Assembly (NCBI GenBank): GCA_963773655.1
Contig: CAVZBX010000008.1
Coordinates: 62,001 to 126,000 of the forward strand
Length of the DNA: 64,000 nt
Source: DASSQJ01 sp963773655
GTDB taxonomy: Bacteria > Actinomycetota > Actinomycetes > Actinomycetales > Dermatophilaceae
Direction of reading: 5' to 3'
Below the pieces are notes generated by a model. The model was not told the origin of the DNA. It did not search any database and was given only the letters and a program-made list of their open reading frames with translations. The position numbers and the translations under genes were made by a program. Below, piece after piece: positions 18,456 to 27,692 of the stretch (within the stretch, counting starts at the first letter, position 1; each line of letters begins with the position of its first letter).

Positions 18456-18810
18456 TCTGGGTCCAGATCTGCAGCAGGCGGGCGCTCATCACGGCGACCG
18501 CGAACGCGCCCACGGCGAGCGAGCCCATGGCCCAGCGCGACTTCTCCTTGATGGCGAGGAAGGCCGTGCCCACCGGGATGAGCGGCAGGGTCAGCAGGTA
18601 GGCGACGTAGGTGGCCTGCTCGGCGCCGTCGTCGATCCGGCCCACCCCGGCGAGCCCGAACCCCAGCTGCACCAGCAGCCCCACCTCGACGAGGAGGGAG
18701 AGCACGACGACGAGGTTGTCGATGAGCCGGTCACGGATCGCGTAGTACACCGCCACGAGGCACAGGACCGAGGACAGGGCCACGACTCCGTACGTGATGG
18801 GGGCGAGCAC
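18448..18810 (-). CDS. Four-helix membrane protein, 120 aa
   Basis: Small membrane protein: N-terminal helix PITYGVVALSSVLCLVAVYYAI, a second at NLVVVLSLLVEVGLLVQLGFGLAGVG, a third around YVAYLLTLPLIPVGTAFLAI, and a fourth near the end (SLAVGAFAVAVMSARLLQIW). The family is unrecognised; the pattern is that of conserved actinobacterial membrane proteins. The ATG is 18810. The next gene starts inside its 3' end, and the pair is probably one transcript from the promoter region at 18811-18956. Confidence 0.65.
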   Translation of the reverse strand: MLAPITYGVVALSSVLCLVAVYYAIRDRLIDNLVVVLSLLVEVGLLVQLGFGLAGVGRIDDGAEQATYVAYLLTLPLIPVGTAFLAIKEKSRWAMGSLAVGAFAVAVMSARLLQIWTQSV

Positions 18811-18837
18811 GCGCCCACCCTAGACCGCGCACCCGGG

Positions 18838-18887
18838 GCGTCCGGTGGGGCGTCCGGTGGGGCGTCCGGTGGGGCCGTCCGGTGGGC
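18838..18887. repeat. 12-bp tandem repeat, four copies
   Basis: GCGTCCGGTGGG is repeated four times with period 12, the last copy with one extra C. It sits in the gap between the divergent membrane-protein pair and the hydrolase gene at 18957. Any regulatory effect is unproven; the unit is too short and regular for CRISPR. Confidence 0.8.
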
Positions 18888-18956
18888 CCTCCTGCTGGGC
18901 ACCCTGCCGGACAGGGGCGCCGGCACGCTGCCGAACGGCGGTGACACACTCGGGTC

Positions 18957-19856
18957 ATGACGACCGCGCAGCTGGGTGAGGTGGAGATCGCGTACGAGGT
19001 CGACGGGCCGGACGACGGCACGCCGATGCTGCTGATCATGGGGCTGGGCACCCAGCTGGTCGGCTGGCCCGCCGACGTCATCCAGGGCCTGGTCGACCAC
19101 GGCTTCCGGGTCGTCCGCATGGACAACCGCGACATCGGGCTGTCGACCCGGACGCTGGGTCCGCCGCCGTCGCGGGCGAGCGTCGTCAAGGCGTTCGTGC
19201 ACCGGCGGTACGCGCAGTCCGACTACGACCTCTCCGACATGGCGGGTGACGCCGCGGCCCTCCTCGACCACCTGGGCATCGGCGCGGCCCACGTCGTCGG
19301 GGTCTCGATGGGCGGGATGATCGCCCAACAGCTGACCATCGACCACCCCGAGCGGGTGCTCAGCCTGACCTCGATCATGTCCAACACCGGCAACCGCCGT
19401 CACGGCACGGTCTCGTTCCGGCTGCTGCCCACCTTCGCGGCCTCGATGACGACCCCCCGACCCACCGACGAGGAGGAGGCGGTGCGCCTCGGCGTCGAGG
19501 GCTTCCGGCTCATCGCGGGGCCGCACTTCGACACCGACGAGGTCACCGCGATGGTGCGCGCGGCGGTCCAGCGCAGCGTGCACCCGCTCGGCGCCATCCG
19601 GCAGCTGCTCGCCATCCTCGCCAGCCCGGACCGCACGCCCGGGCTCCGTCAGGTGCGGGTGCCGACGCTCGTCATCCACGGCCTGAAGGACCCGCTCGTG
19701 GTGCCGAGCGGCGGCATCAAGACAGCGCAGGCGGTGCCCGGCTCCCGCCTGCTGATGTTCCCGGACATGGGCCACGACCTGCCCGGGCCACGGCGCGCCG
19801 AGATCGTGGAGGCGGTCGTCCAGAACGCGCGGCGGGCGGCGCGGGTCGAGACCTAG
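18957..19856 (+). CDS. Alpha/beta hydrolase
   Basis: A 299-residue alpha/beta hydrolase. MLLIMGLGTQLVGWPADVIQGLVDHGFRVVRMDNRDIGLS holds the oxyanion-hole loop and the D-N-R-D-G/I-G-x-S pattern, and GVSMGGMIAQ is the nucleophile elbow. The acid follows HGLKDPLV and the histidine MGHDLPGP. This resembles the RdmC/aclacinomycin methylesterase and proline iminopeptidase-like subgroup, so an ester or lactone substrate is likely but unidentified. It is a single gene ending at a bidirectional hairpin shared with rocD. Confidence 0.85.
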   Translation: MTTAQLGEVEIAYEVDGPDDGTPMLLIMGLGTQLVGWPADVIQGLVDHGFRVVRMDNRDIGLSTRTLGPPPSRASVVKAFVHRRYAQSDYDLSDMAGDAAALLDHLGIGAAHVVGVSMGGMIAQQLTIDHPERVLSLTSIMSNTGNRRHGTVSFRLLPTFAASMTTPRPTDEEEAVRLGVEGFRLIAGPHFDTDEVTAMVRAAVQRSVHPLGAIRQLLAILASPDRTPGLRQVRVPTLVIHGLKDPLVVPSGGIKTAQAVPGSRLLMFPDMGHDLPGPRRAEIVEAVVQNARRAARVET

Positions 19857-19858
19857 GA

Positions 19859-19892
19859 CGACCCGGCCCGCCCCGAGGCGCGGGCCGGGTCG
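19859..19892. terminator. Bidirectional terminator between hydrolase and rocD
   Basis: Perfect 12-bp arms CGACCCGGCCCG and CGGGCCGGGTCG around a 10-base loop, exactly between the stops of convergent genes at 19856 and 19900. This is the strongest of the convergent-gene hairpins here. Confidence 0.75.
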
Positions 19893-19899
19893 CGCGCCG

Positions 19900-21114
19900 T
19901 CAGGCCAGCGAGGCGGTGACGGCGTCGACGAGCATCCGCACCTCGTCCTCGGTCACGACGAGGGGCGGGGCGAGGCGGATGGTCGACCCGTGGGTGTCCT
20001 TGGCGAGGATGCCGCGGGCCATGAGCCGCTCGGACAGCTCGCGGCCGCTCGGGCCGCCCGGCTCGATGTCGAGGCCGGCCCACAGGCCGCGCACCCGGAT
20101 CTCCTCGAGACCGTTGCCGACGAGCGGCGCCAGGCCCTGCTCGAGCACGGCGCCGAGCTCGGCGGCGCGACGCTGGAACTCGCCCTCGGCGAGCATGGTC
20201 ACGACCTCGTGGCCGATGGCCGCCGCCAGCGGGTTGCCACCGAACGTCGAGCCGTGCGAGCCCGGCGTGATGACGTCGAGCACCCGGCGGTCGGCGGCGA
20301 TGGCCGACACCGGGTAGATGCCGCCGCCGAGGGCCTTGCCCATGACGTAGATGTCCGGGACGACGTCCTCGTGCTCGCAGGCGAAGGTGCGGCCGGTGCG
20401 GGCCAGGCCGGACTGGATCTCGTCGGCGATCATCAGTGCGCCGGCCTCGTCGCAGATCTGGCGGACCTCGCGCAGGTACCCCTCGGGCGGGAGGATGACG
20501 CCGCCCTCACCCTGGACCGGCTCGAGCAGCACGGCGACCGTGGTGTCGTCGACCGCGGCCCGCAGGGCCTCGGCGTCGCCGTAGGTGACGGTGCGGAAAC
20601 CGGGGGTGAACGGGCCGTAGTCGTCGCGGGCGACCTTGTCGTCGGAGAAGCTGATGATCGTCGTCGTGCGGCCGTGGAAGTTGCCCTCCATGACGACGAT
20701 GGTGGCGCAGTCCTCGGGGACGCCCTTGACGCGGTAGCCCCACTTGCGGGCCACCTTGATCGACGTCTCCACCGCCTCGGCGCCGGTGTTCATCGGCAGC
20801 ACGACCTCCTTGCCGGTGAGCCCGGCGAGACCCTCGGCGAACGGGCCGAGCTGGTCGTTGAGGAACGCCCGGCTGGTGAGGGTGAGCCGGTCCAGCTGCT
20901 CGTGGGCGCGGGCCAGGAGGCGGGGGTGGCCGTGGCCGAAGTTCAGGGCCGAGTAGCCGGAGAGGCAGTCGAGGTAGCGGTTGCCCTCGACGTCGCTGAC
21001 CCACGCGCCCTCGCCGTGACTGAGCACGACCGGCAGCGGGTGGTAGTTGTGGGCGGCGTACTGCTCCACGAGGGCGATGTGGCCGCGGGTGTCGAGCTCG
21101 GTGCGGTGCGTCAT
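19900..21114 (-). CDS. rocD: Ornithine aminotransferase (RocD)
   Basis: Class III PLP aminotransferase of 404 residues that converts ornithine and 2-oxoglutarate to glutamate semialdehyde and glutamate. Family features are HNYHPLPVVLSHGEGAWVSDVEGNRYLDCLSGYSALNFGHGHPR, the PLP contacts NTGAEAVETSIK (109-120), DEIQSGLARTG (231-241) and the Schiff-base Lys260 in VMGKALGGG. Together with length these are typical of RocD rather than ArgD or GabT. The ATG 21114 start fits the family; a longer frame begins at 21252 but carries an unrelated Pro/Arg-rich leader. No arginine catabolic partner is linked here. Confidence 0.9.
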   Translation of the reverse strand: MTHRTELDTRGHIALVEQYAAHNYHPLPVVLSHGEGAWVSDVEGNRYLDCLSGYSALNFGHGHPRLLARAHEQLDRLTLTSRAFLNDQLGPFAEGLAGLTGKEVVLPMNTGAEAVETSIKVARKWGYRVKGVPEDCATIVVMEGNFHGRTTTIISFSDDKVARDDYGPFTPGFRTVTYGDAEALRAAVDDTTVAVLLEPVQGEGGVILPPEGYLREVRQICDEAGALMIADEIQSGLARTGRTFACEHEDVVPDIYVMGKALGGGIYPVSAIAADRRVLDVITPGSHGSTFGGNPLAAAIGHEVVTMLAEGEFQRRAAELGAVLEQGLAPLVGNGLEEIRVRGLWAGLDIEPGGPSGRELSERLMARGILAKDTHGSTIRLAPPLVVTEDEVRMLVDAVTASLA

Positions 21115-21310
21115 CGGTGTGGGGGTCTCCCTTCCGGCGGAGATGCTGGCCACGGGTCGGGGACGAGCCGTGTGGGCGGTGGATCGAGGTGTGGCCGCGG
21201 CAGGTGTGCGACCGTCAGGGCGAGGGTGACACCCGCAGTGGCCCGCGGGCAAACCGGCGCCCGGAGTGTCGAGCCGGGAGATGCGGGCCGGGCGGTTGCC
21301 GGGACCGGGG

Positions 21311-22228
21311 TCAGCCGTACCAGACGTCCCCGACGCGCTCGGCGAGGCGCTGCCCGTGCTCGCGGGCGGCGTCGAAGGTGTCGCCGCCGCGGGACATGTC
21401 GAGGGGGTCGACGCCCATCGCCAGGAGGTCGTGGGCGTCGGGGATGACGAGGTGGGTGCGGCTTCGGGGTCGCAGCGCGCGCACCTGGGCCTGGGGGAGG
21501 TCGCGGAGGTTGGGCGCCACCGGGTACGGGGAGATCACGACGACCCGGTCGTGCCCCCGGGCCAGGTCGGCGTTGGCGATGCTGCGCAGGCCGCCGTCGA
21601 CGTAGCGACGTCCGCCGACCTCCACGGCCGGGAAGACGCCGGGCACCGCGCAGCTGGCGGCGACGGCGCGCTCCAGCGGGACGCCGCTGTTGCCGTCGAA
21701 GACCACGGAAGTGCCGCTCACGGCGTCCACGGCGGTCACCCAGAGGCGCCCCTGGGGCCACGGCTTCCCCATCAGGCCGAGGCCGATCGCCTCGATCCAC
21801 TCGGCCTCGGTCGGGGTGCTGGCATCCAGGGCGGCGCGCCCGATGACCGAACGCCCCCATCGCGGGTCGAGGGAGAGCTGGGCCCGCACGTAGCGGGCGG
21901 CGTCGACCGCCCCGAGCCGGCCGTAGCTGGAGAGGGGCGCTCCCTCGCGGATCCGCGCGAACGCGTTGCCCTCGTCGGTGCCGATGCGCAGGTGCGCGGC
22001 GACCATGGACCCGGCCGAGGTGCCGATCATCGTGTCGGCAACGCGGACGTCGACGCCCCCGTCGCGCAGGCCGATGATGATGCCGGCCTCCCACGCGATG
22101 CCGGTGGCGCCGCCCCCGGCGAGCACCAGGGCACGCTCGCACCCTTCGGTCGGCGGCTCCCAGGCACCGAAGCCCTCCTTCTCGACCCCGAGGACCGTCT
22201 TGCTGCCGTGCACCTGGCTCTCGCTCAC
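21311..22228 (-). CDS. Patatin-like phospholipase
   Basis: A 305-residue serine lipase of the patatin family. Oxyanion motif GGGATG (38-43), nucleophile elbow GTSAG with Ser71, and the catalytic aspartate in YVDGGLRS complete the Ser-Asp dyad. There is no signal peptide, so it is probably cytoplasmic or membrane-peripheral, cleaving acyl esters from lipids. It is oriented like rocD but separated from it by about 197 bp with no obvious feature, so it probably has its own promoter. Confidence 0.88.
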   Translation of the reverse strand: MSESQVHGSKTVLGVEKEGFGAWEPPTEGCERALVLAGGGATGIAWEAGIIIGLRDGGVDVRVADTMIGTSAGSMVAAHLRIGTDEGNAFARIREGAPLSSYGRLGAVDAARYVRAQLSLDPRWGRSVIGRAALDASTPTEAEWIEAIGLGLMGKPWPQGRLWVTAVDAVSGTSVVFDGNSGVPLERAVAASCAVPGVFPAVEVGGRRYVDGGLRSIANADLARGHDRVVVISPYPVAPNLRDLPQAQVRALRPRSRTHLVIPDAHDLLAMGVDPLDMSRGGDTFDAAREHGQRLAERVGDVWYG

Positions 22229-22326
22229 CTCCCCATTGTCCGGAACATCATGTCGCGGACCGAAATCGTGTCGGCGTGAGGGTGGTCACCCGGGCCGAAT
22301 GCGCTGTGGCTCAACCTTTTTGCGGC

Positions 22327-23070
22327 TCAGCCGAACAGCAGCGCGCCGCCATCCGAGGAGCCCGGCTGCCACCGGGCCACCTCGGCGGCAGGCACCCGTG
22401 AGCGCACCCGCTCGACCGGGACGCTGACCAGCTGGTCGTCGACCCGCACCTGCACCCTCGCCGCGCCGACGAGCTCGACCTCGCCGGACCGGCCGCCCCA
22501 CGCACCGCCGCCGGTGATCTCGACACGGTCGCCGAGCCGCAGCCGGCGGCGCCGCTCCTCGAGGCCGGCCTGGTTGCGCAGGTCGGCGAGGGCGGCGGTG
22601 TACGAGGCGGGGAGGGGGGCGGTGCGGCCCTTGTAGGTCCACGAGAAGAGGTGGCGGGCGTCGAAGGTGCGCGAGCAACGGCCGCAGGACGCGAGCCGGG
22701 TGGGAGCCCGGTGCCGGCTGCGTTCGTGACCCGCGGGGCAGCGCCCGAGCCAGTCGCCGGCGACGCGCGGGGCGTCCGGGGAGACGCAGCGCTCCCCCGA
22801 GCTGCCGATCTCGATCGCCTTGGCGCGCCAGACGGCGTCGTGCCCGTGCTCGGGGCCGACCAGGGCGTGGGCGATCTCGTGGAGGATGGTGTCGCGGACC
22901 TCGTCCTCGTCGTGGAGGGCCGTGAGCGGCGCGCTGATGCCGATCTGGCGGCGGCCGTAGCGGCACACTCCCGCACGGGTCTTGGCGCGGTCGGCGACGA
23001 TGCGCCAGCCGTCGAGCCCGTGCTCGCGCAGGAGGCTGCGGCCCATGGCCAGTGCCTTGGTGACCTCCAT
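22327..23070 (-). CDS. SprT-like zinc metalloprotease-fold protein
   Basis: A 247-residue protein with the SprT-like domain: TRAGVCRYGRRQIGIS, then HEIAH (His64, Glu65, His68) and a third ligand in GPEHGHD (His75). A zinc-ribbon-like region follows (RCPAGHE...CGRCSRTF). SprT/Spartan relatives act on DNA-protein crosslinks in eukaryotes; bacterial members are uncharacterised. Beyond residue 160 the C-terminus is a basic beta-rich extension not seen in short SprT proteins. The start was set at ATG 23070 with GGAGGAGG upstream; a longer frame to 23151 adds unrelated residues. Confidence 0.82.
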   Translation of the reverse strand: MEVTKALAMGRSLLREHGLDGWRIVADRAKTRAGVCRYGRRQIGISAPLTALHDEDEVRDTILHEIAHALVGPEHGHDAVWRAKAIEIGSSGERCVSPDAPRVAGDWLGRCPAGHERSRHRAPTRLASCGRCSRTFDARHLFSWTYKGRTAPLPASYTAALADLRNQAGLEERRRRLRLGDRVEITGGGAWGGRSGEVELVGAARVQVRVDDQLVSVPVERVRSRVPAAEVARWQPGSSDGGALLFG

Positions 23071-23193
23071 CGACCCTCCTCCGATCCGATGGGCCGACCC
23101 TACGGACGGGCGCCGACAGTCCCCGACGCGACACGTCGGTGCAACGCCCACCGGGCTACCGGCCGAGCCGGCCTTCGGCTGGTACGGCTTCGT

Positions 23194-24116
23194 TCAGCCG
23201 GTGTAGAGGCGCGCGGTCGCCTCGCGGACCTCGAGGGTGACGGCGGCGCCTCGCAGGTCGACCTGGCCGGGGATGTCGAACCAGCTGCTGCCGCCGGCGC
23301 GGAACTGGCCCGTGTAGACGATGTCGACCCGCACCTCTACGGGCCCCGGCTCGGTGTACGTGGCGACGACGTCGCCGTCCGGGTAGGGACCGCCGAGGTC
23401 GGTGGTGGGGCCGATGGTCTGCTCGCCGAGGTGGTAGGTCACCGACTTCAGCCGGGGCCGGACCTCGATGCGGTGCCCGAGCAGGCGGGCGGGGTCGGGG
23501 GTGTCGACCTCGTCGGGCCCGAACCCTGCGTCGGGGAACTGCACCTCGAAGTAGGTCGGCAGGTTGACCAGGGTGACGTCGCCCTCGGGTTGGATGTTCA
23601 CGGTGGGGACGGTGAAGTCGGTGTCGTGGAACGCCTCCCGGATCATGGCCATGGTGAGGACGGGTCCGGCTCCGGGCACCAGCTCGGGGAAGCATGTGAT
23701 GCCCGGCGACGTCCAATCGCCTGCGCCCCAGCGACAGGCGATACCATCGCGCTGTCGACCTCTCGCCGGAAGATGGCGACCGCCGGGCCGTCGCCCGTCG
23801 TCATGCAGACACAGGGTGACGGCGCGGCCACAGAGATCATCCGAACCCGGGCGGCCTGGGTAACCGCCGCAGGGAGACACACTCGCGTACTCGTACCAGG
23901 GGCCCTGCTGCCGCGTTCGCCGACCTGAGCCGCTGCCCACACTCTGAGCGTGTCCAGCGTCAACGAGATCGATCTGACGTGCCCGTATCCGTCTGTGGCG
24001 CTTGCACATTCCCCGATATGGATCGGCGGCGCCTCCCCGGAGAGGCGGGCCGGTCGGCAACATGCGAGAGCACCACGGCGCCGAAGATGGACTGCCAGAG
24101 ACCAATGCGCGCGCAT
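23194..24116 (-). pseudogene. Secreted conserved protein with interrupted frame, follows the DUF6318-type gene
   Basis: The C-terminal part reads cleanly: GITCFPELVPGAGPVLTMAMIREAFHDT, then PTVNIQPEGDVTLVNLPTYFEVQFPDAGFGPDEVD and DIPGQVDLRGAAVTLEVREATARLYTG. This matches a conserved actinobacterial secreted protein of unknown role, as I recall it. Upstream the coding signal changes frame twice: CGGYPGRPGSDDLCGRAVTLC is in one frame, DGPAVAIFRREVDS (about 23790-23750) in another, then it returns. The probable start is ATG 24116, with AGGAGG 4 nt before and its A overlapping the previous gene's TGA. The first 70 codons give no clean signal peptide, so more breaks are likely. It is either decayed or contains insertion errors. 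Confidence 0.6.
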
Positions 24117-24712
24117 CAGGCCTCCTCAACTGCGACACCATCCAGCGACCGCCGGCCCACCTCGACGGCCACAGTTGCTCGGGACTTCGCCTCTGAGGTC
24201 GGAGTGGACGACCTCGCCGTCTTGCGTAGAGCACGTCGACTCTCGTTCTGGACTGAGTCCGACGAAGACGTAGGCTGGCCCTCCGGCGCCCCAACAAGTG
24301 ACTCGGCGACGCGCACAGTGACCGGGGCCATGTCGTAGCGATCACCACGAGTCAGCGAGCATACTTGCTGGTCTTCTCGGTCTTAGTGCAGAACTCGCAG
24401 TCTGGGCGTGCTCAGGGCCGATATCAGTCCCGGCTCGGGGTTCGCGTCCAGGCCTCGTTGTACTCGGTCAAAGAAGTACTTGACAAAGGCTTCGGCGCCT
24501 TCGGGGGTTTGCTTGCGGGCTGCGGCTGGGATGGTCGACGTCTCGCTCGGGGTGGGGCTCGGCGTCGACGACGGGGACGCCGACGCCGACGTGCTCGCCA
24601 CGCTCGCTGACGGGCTGGCGCTCGGGGTCGTCTCGGCCGCGGACTCGCATCCACCGAGCACGACGGCGACGCCCAGTGCCGCCCCCACCGCCAGCGCCCC
24701 ACCTCGCGGCAT
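24116..24712 (-). pseudogene. DUF6318-type lipoprotein with several frame breaks
   Basis: Starts at ATG 24712 with a lipoprotein signal MPRGGALAVGAALGVAVVLGGC (LGGC lipobox), then a Ser/Pro/Thr linker and PAAARKQTPEGAEAFVKYFFDRVQ...LISALSTP. The conserved continuation D-C-E-F-C-T-K-T-E-K-T-S-K-Y-A is in the next frame, as if one C were extra near 24392. RYDMAPVTVRVAESLVGAPEGQ...SVQNESRR (24340-24250), GEVVHSDLRGEV and GGRWMVSQ follow, each in a different frame. The final TGA at 24116-24118 overlaps the next start. The product would be a membrane-anchored surface lipoprotein of unknown role. Composition here is less GC-rich than the neighbours. Confidence 0.65.
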
Positions 24713-24934
24713 CCCTCGCACCCCCACGTCCTCACGCCCCTCCCCGGCCACCCCTCGGTCGCCCCGGTGACACGCTAACCAAAGCCCCCGGTTTCGCCAC
24801 TCGGGCTGTCCACAGGCCGGTGCCGGACGACCACCGGGGCGGCGACCGCTGGCCCGAACGGGCTATGGACCGGCATGCACCTGAGCCACAAGGATCGGCC
24901 CGGCCCGTCGCGCGACCATGGAGGAGGGACTTGC

Positions 24935-26632
24935 ATGGCCGTGGAGACGCCCACCAGTGCACCGTCGGGGGGCGGTGTCCGAGGGGCGGTCCGGGAGACG
25001 TGGGCCTCCCTGCACTCGGTCTTCACCAACCCCAGCCTCCGCCGGATCCAGCTCGCGCTGGCCGGCTCCATGGTCGGCGACTGGGCCTACGCGACCGCCG
25101 TCATGGTGTGGGCGTACAACGCCGGTGGCACGACGCTCATCGGCGTGTGGATGGCGATCCGTCTCATCCTCATGGCGATCGTCGCGCCCGTCGGCTCCAG
25201 CGTGGCGGACCGCTTCGACCGCAAGCACGTCCTCATCGTCTCGGACCTCACCCGGGCGCTCCTCGTCGCGGCCGCCACCGCGATGCTGTTCCTCGGCTCC
25301 CCGACCCTCGCGATCCTCGTGGTCGCCAGCCTCGTCTCCCTCATCGGCGTCGTGTTCCGTCCGGCGCAGATGGCGTGGCTCCCCTCGCTGACGAACAAGC
25401 CGGAGGAGCTCACGGCCGCCAACGGCGCGTCGAGCACCATCGAGAGCCTGGCCTTCTTCGTCGGCCCGGCAATCGGTGCAGCGCTGGTCGCGACGACCAA
25501 CGTCGAGGTCGTCTTCATCCTCAACGCGCTCACCTACGTGTGGTCGGCGCTGATGGTCTGGGGCATCCACGCGCACCCCGCGGCCGACGCCGACGCCGCC
25601 TCCGACGAGGGCGAGGCGGACGCGTCGCCGGGGATGCTGCGCGAGATGTCGCAGGGGTTCGTCGTGGTGGCCCGCAGCAGCACGCTCCGGATGGTCGCCG
25701 TCCTCACCTGCGCCCAGGTGCTCGTGGCGGGCGCCTCCGCCGTCTACGCCGTCGTGTTCGCCGTCGACATCCTCGAGACCGGTCCGGCCGGCATCGGGAT
25801 CATCGACTCCGTCTTCGGGGTGGGCGCGATCGTCGGCGGCTTCTTCGCCATCGCGCGGGCCACGAAGAACCGCCTCGCCACCGACATGGCGGTCGGCACC
25901 GTGCTCTGGTCGCTCCCGCTCCTGCTCGTCGTCGCCTGGCCCTCACCGGTGACCGTCGTCGCGGCGACGATCATCATGGGTTTCGGGAACCCGTTGGTCG
26001 ACGTCAACTTCGTGACGATCGTCCAGCGCGTGACCCCCGATGCCGTGCTCGGCCGCGTCTTCGGCGCGTTCGAGGGTGCGCTGATCGCCTCGATGGCCGT
26101 CGGCGCCGGCGTCTCCCCGTTCCTCATCGACCACGTCGGCCTGCGGTGGACGCTCACCGTCCTCGCGCTGCTCGTCGGGGTCCCGGCCCTGCTCTTCCTC
26201 CCGCGCTGCCTCCGCCTCGACGCGACGCTGCGACCGCCGGAGGACGCCGAGCTGCTCCGCCGCATCCCGATCTTCACCCCCATGCCCACGGCTGCCCTCG
26301 AGGTCCTGGCGCGCGGGGTCGGCCGCCGACACGTCGTCGCCGGCGAGCCGATCCTGCGCGAGGGCGAGGACTCCGACCTCTTCTTCGTCATCGAGAACGG
26401 CCGGGTCGAGGTGACCCAGGACGGCCGGGTGCTCCGCGAGGAGGGGCCGGGCGAGTTCTTCGGCGAGATCGGCCTGCTCCGCGACGTGCCCCGCACCGCC
26501 ACCGTCACCGCGACGGACGACACCGACCTGCTCACCGTGTCGCGGGAGGACTTCCTCGACGCGGTGCGCGGGGCGGAGGAGTCCCTCGCGGCGGCCAACG
26601 ACGTCGTGACCCGGCGGCTCGGCCGGGCCTGA
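24935..26632 (+). CDS. MFS transporter fused to a cyclic nucleotide-binding domain
   Basis: A 565-residue fusion. Residues about 35-420 are a major facilitator with twelve predicted helices, for example MVGDWAYATAVMVWAYNAGGTTLIGVWMAIRLI and the loop SSVADRFDRKHVLIVSDLTRALLVA, resembling drug/enterobactin exporters. Residues about 445-565 are a cNMP-binding domain (PIFTPMPTAALEVLARGVGRRHVVAGEPILREGEDSDLFFVIENGRVEV...GPGEFFGEIGLLRDVPRTATVTA). The PRTATV stretch is the phosphate-binding cassette, so ligand-gated transport is plausible. The start is ATG 24935 after GGAGGAGGG. It is convergent with the reductase at 26639. Confidence 0.88.
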   Translation: MAVETPTSAPSGGGVRGAVRETWASLHSVFTNPSLRRIQLALAGSMVGDWAYATAVMVWAYNAGGTTLIGVWMAIRLILMAIVAPVGSSVADRFDRKHVLIVSDLTRALLVAAATAMLFLGSPTLAILVVASLVSLIGVVFRPAQMAWLPSLTNKPEELTAANGASSTIESLAFFVGPAIGAALVATTNVEVVFILNALTYVWSALMVWGIHAHPAADADAASDEGEADASPGMLREMSQGFVVVARSSTLRMVAVLTCAQVLVAGASAVYAVVFAVDILETGPAGIGIIDSVFGVGAIVGGFFAIARATKNRLATDMAVGTVLWSLPLLLVVAWPSPVTVVAATIIMGFGNPLVDVNFVTIVQRVTPDAVLGRVFGAFEGALIASMAVGAGVSPFLIDHVGLRWTLTVLALLVGVPALLFLPRCLRLDATLRPPEDAELLRRIPIFTPMPTAALEVLARGVGRRHVVAGEPILREGEDSDLFFVIENGRVEVTQDGRVLREEGPGEFFGEIGLLRDVPRTATVTATDDTDLLTVSREDFLDAVRGAEESLAAANDVVTRRLGRA

Positions 26633-26638
26633 GCCCGC

Positions 26639-27649
26639 TCAGGCGACCCGCGTCTTCGGTGCCATCGTCTCGGTCATCCCCGGGTCGGTGACCACGGCGT
26701 CACCGAGCACGTCGTCGATCGCCCGCATCAGCGAGGCGTCGAGCTTGACGCCGGCCGCGGTCACGTTGCTCTCGACCTGCTCCGGCCGGGACGCCCCGAC
26801 GAGGGCCGCCGCCACGTTGTCGTTCTGCAGCACCCACGCGATGGAGAGCTGCGCCATCGTCAGCTGGGCCTCCTCCGCGATCGGCCGCAGCCGCTGCACC
26901 CGCGTGAGCAGGTCGTCGTCCATCCACCGGCGGATCATGTCGGCGCCGCCCTTGTCGTCGGTGGCGCGCGAGCCCTCGGGCGCGGCCTCGCCCGGCTTGT
27001 ACTTGCCACTGAGGACGCCCTGCGCCATCGGGCTCCACACGATCTGGCCGATGCCGAGGTCCTCGCACGCGGGCACGACCTCGCCCTCGATGACCCGCCA
27101 CAGCATCGAGTACTGCGGCTGGCTCGAGATGAGCTGGATGCCGAGGTCCTTGGCGAGCGCGTGGCCGGCACGGATCTGGTCGGCGGTCCACTCGCTGACC
27201 CCGATGTAGAGCGCCTTGCCCTGCCGGACGACGTCGGCGAAGGCCTGCATCGTCTCCTCGAGCGGGGTCTCGGTGTCGTACCGGTGCGCCTGGTAGAGGT
27301 CGACGTAGTCGGTCTGCAGCCGCCGCAGCGACCCGTCGATCGACTCCATGATGTGCTTGCGCGACAGCCCGGTGTCGTTCTTCCCGCCGGGGCCGGTCGG
27401 CCAGTAGACCTTGGTGAAGATCTCCAGGCTCTCGCGCCGCTCGCCCTTCAGCGTCTCGCCGAGCACCGTCTCCGCACGGGTGTTCGCGTACACGTCGGCG
27501 GTGTCGAAGGTGCTGATGCCGTGGTCGAGGGCGGCGTGCACGCAGGCGGCGGCGGCCTCGTTCTCCACCTGCGACCCGTGCGTCAGCCAGTTGCCGTAGG
27601 TGATCTCAGAGATCTTGAGCCCGCTGTTGCCGAGGTATCGAAACTCCAT
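26639..27649 (-). CDS. Aldo/keto reductase
   Basis: A 336-residue aldo/keto reductase of the Kv-beta-like group: MEFRYLGNSGLKISEITYGNWL, the catalytic region STFDTADVYANTRAETVLGE (Asp, Tyr), IFTKVYWPTGPGGKNDTGLSRKHIMESIDGSLRRLQTDYVDLYQAHRYD (Lys, His), and the NADPH-binding C-terminus AALVGASRPEQVESNV. The substrate is unknown. It shares only moderate similarity with the reductase at 16498. The gene is preceded on its own strand by padR at 27693 with a 43-bp gap, so they may be co-transcribed. Confidence 0.88.
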   Translation of the reverse strand: MEFRYLGNSGLKISEITYGNWLTHGSQVENEAAAACVHAALDHGISTFDTADVYANTRAETVLGETLKGERRESLEIFTKVYWPTGPGGKNDTGLSRKHIMESIDGSLRRLQTDYVDLYQAHRYDTETPLEETMQAFADVVRQGKALYIGVSEWTADQIRAGHALAKDLGIQLISSQPQYSMLWRVIEGEVVPACEDLGIGQIVWSPMAQGVLSGKYKPGEAAPEGSRATDDKGGADMIRRWMDDDLLTRVQRLRPIAEEAQLTMAQLSIAWVLQNDNVAAALVGASRPEQVESNVTAAGVKLDASLMRAIDDVLGDAVVTDPGMTETMAPKTRVA

Positions 27650-27692
27650 GGCGCCACCGTAGGGGCCCGCGGACGGTGCGGGCGTCGGCGGG

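Noticed and set aside
18838..18887. Tandem repeat as CRISPR
   Set aside because: A 12-bp unit without spacers is a minisatellite, not an array.
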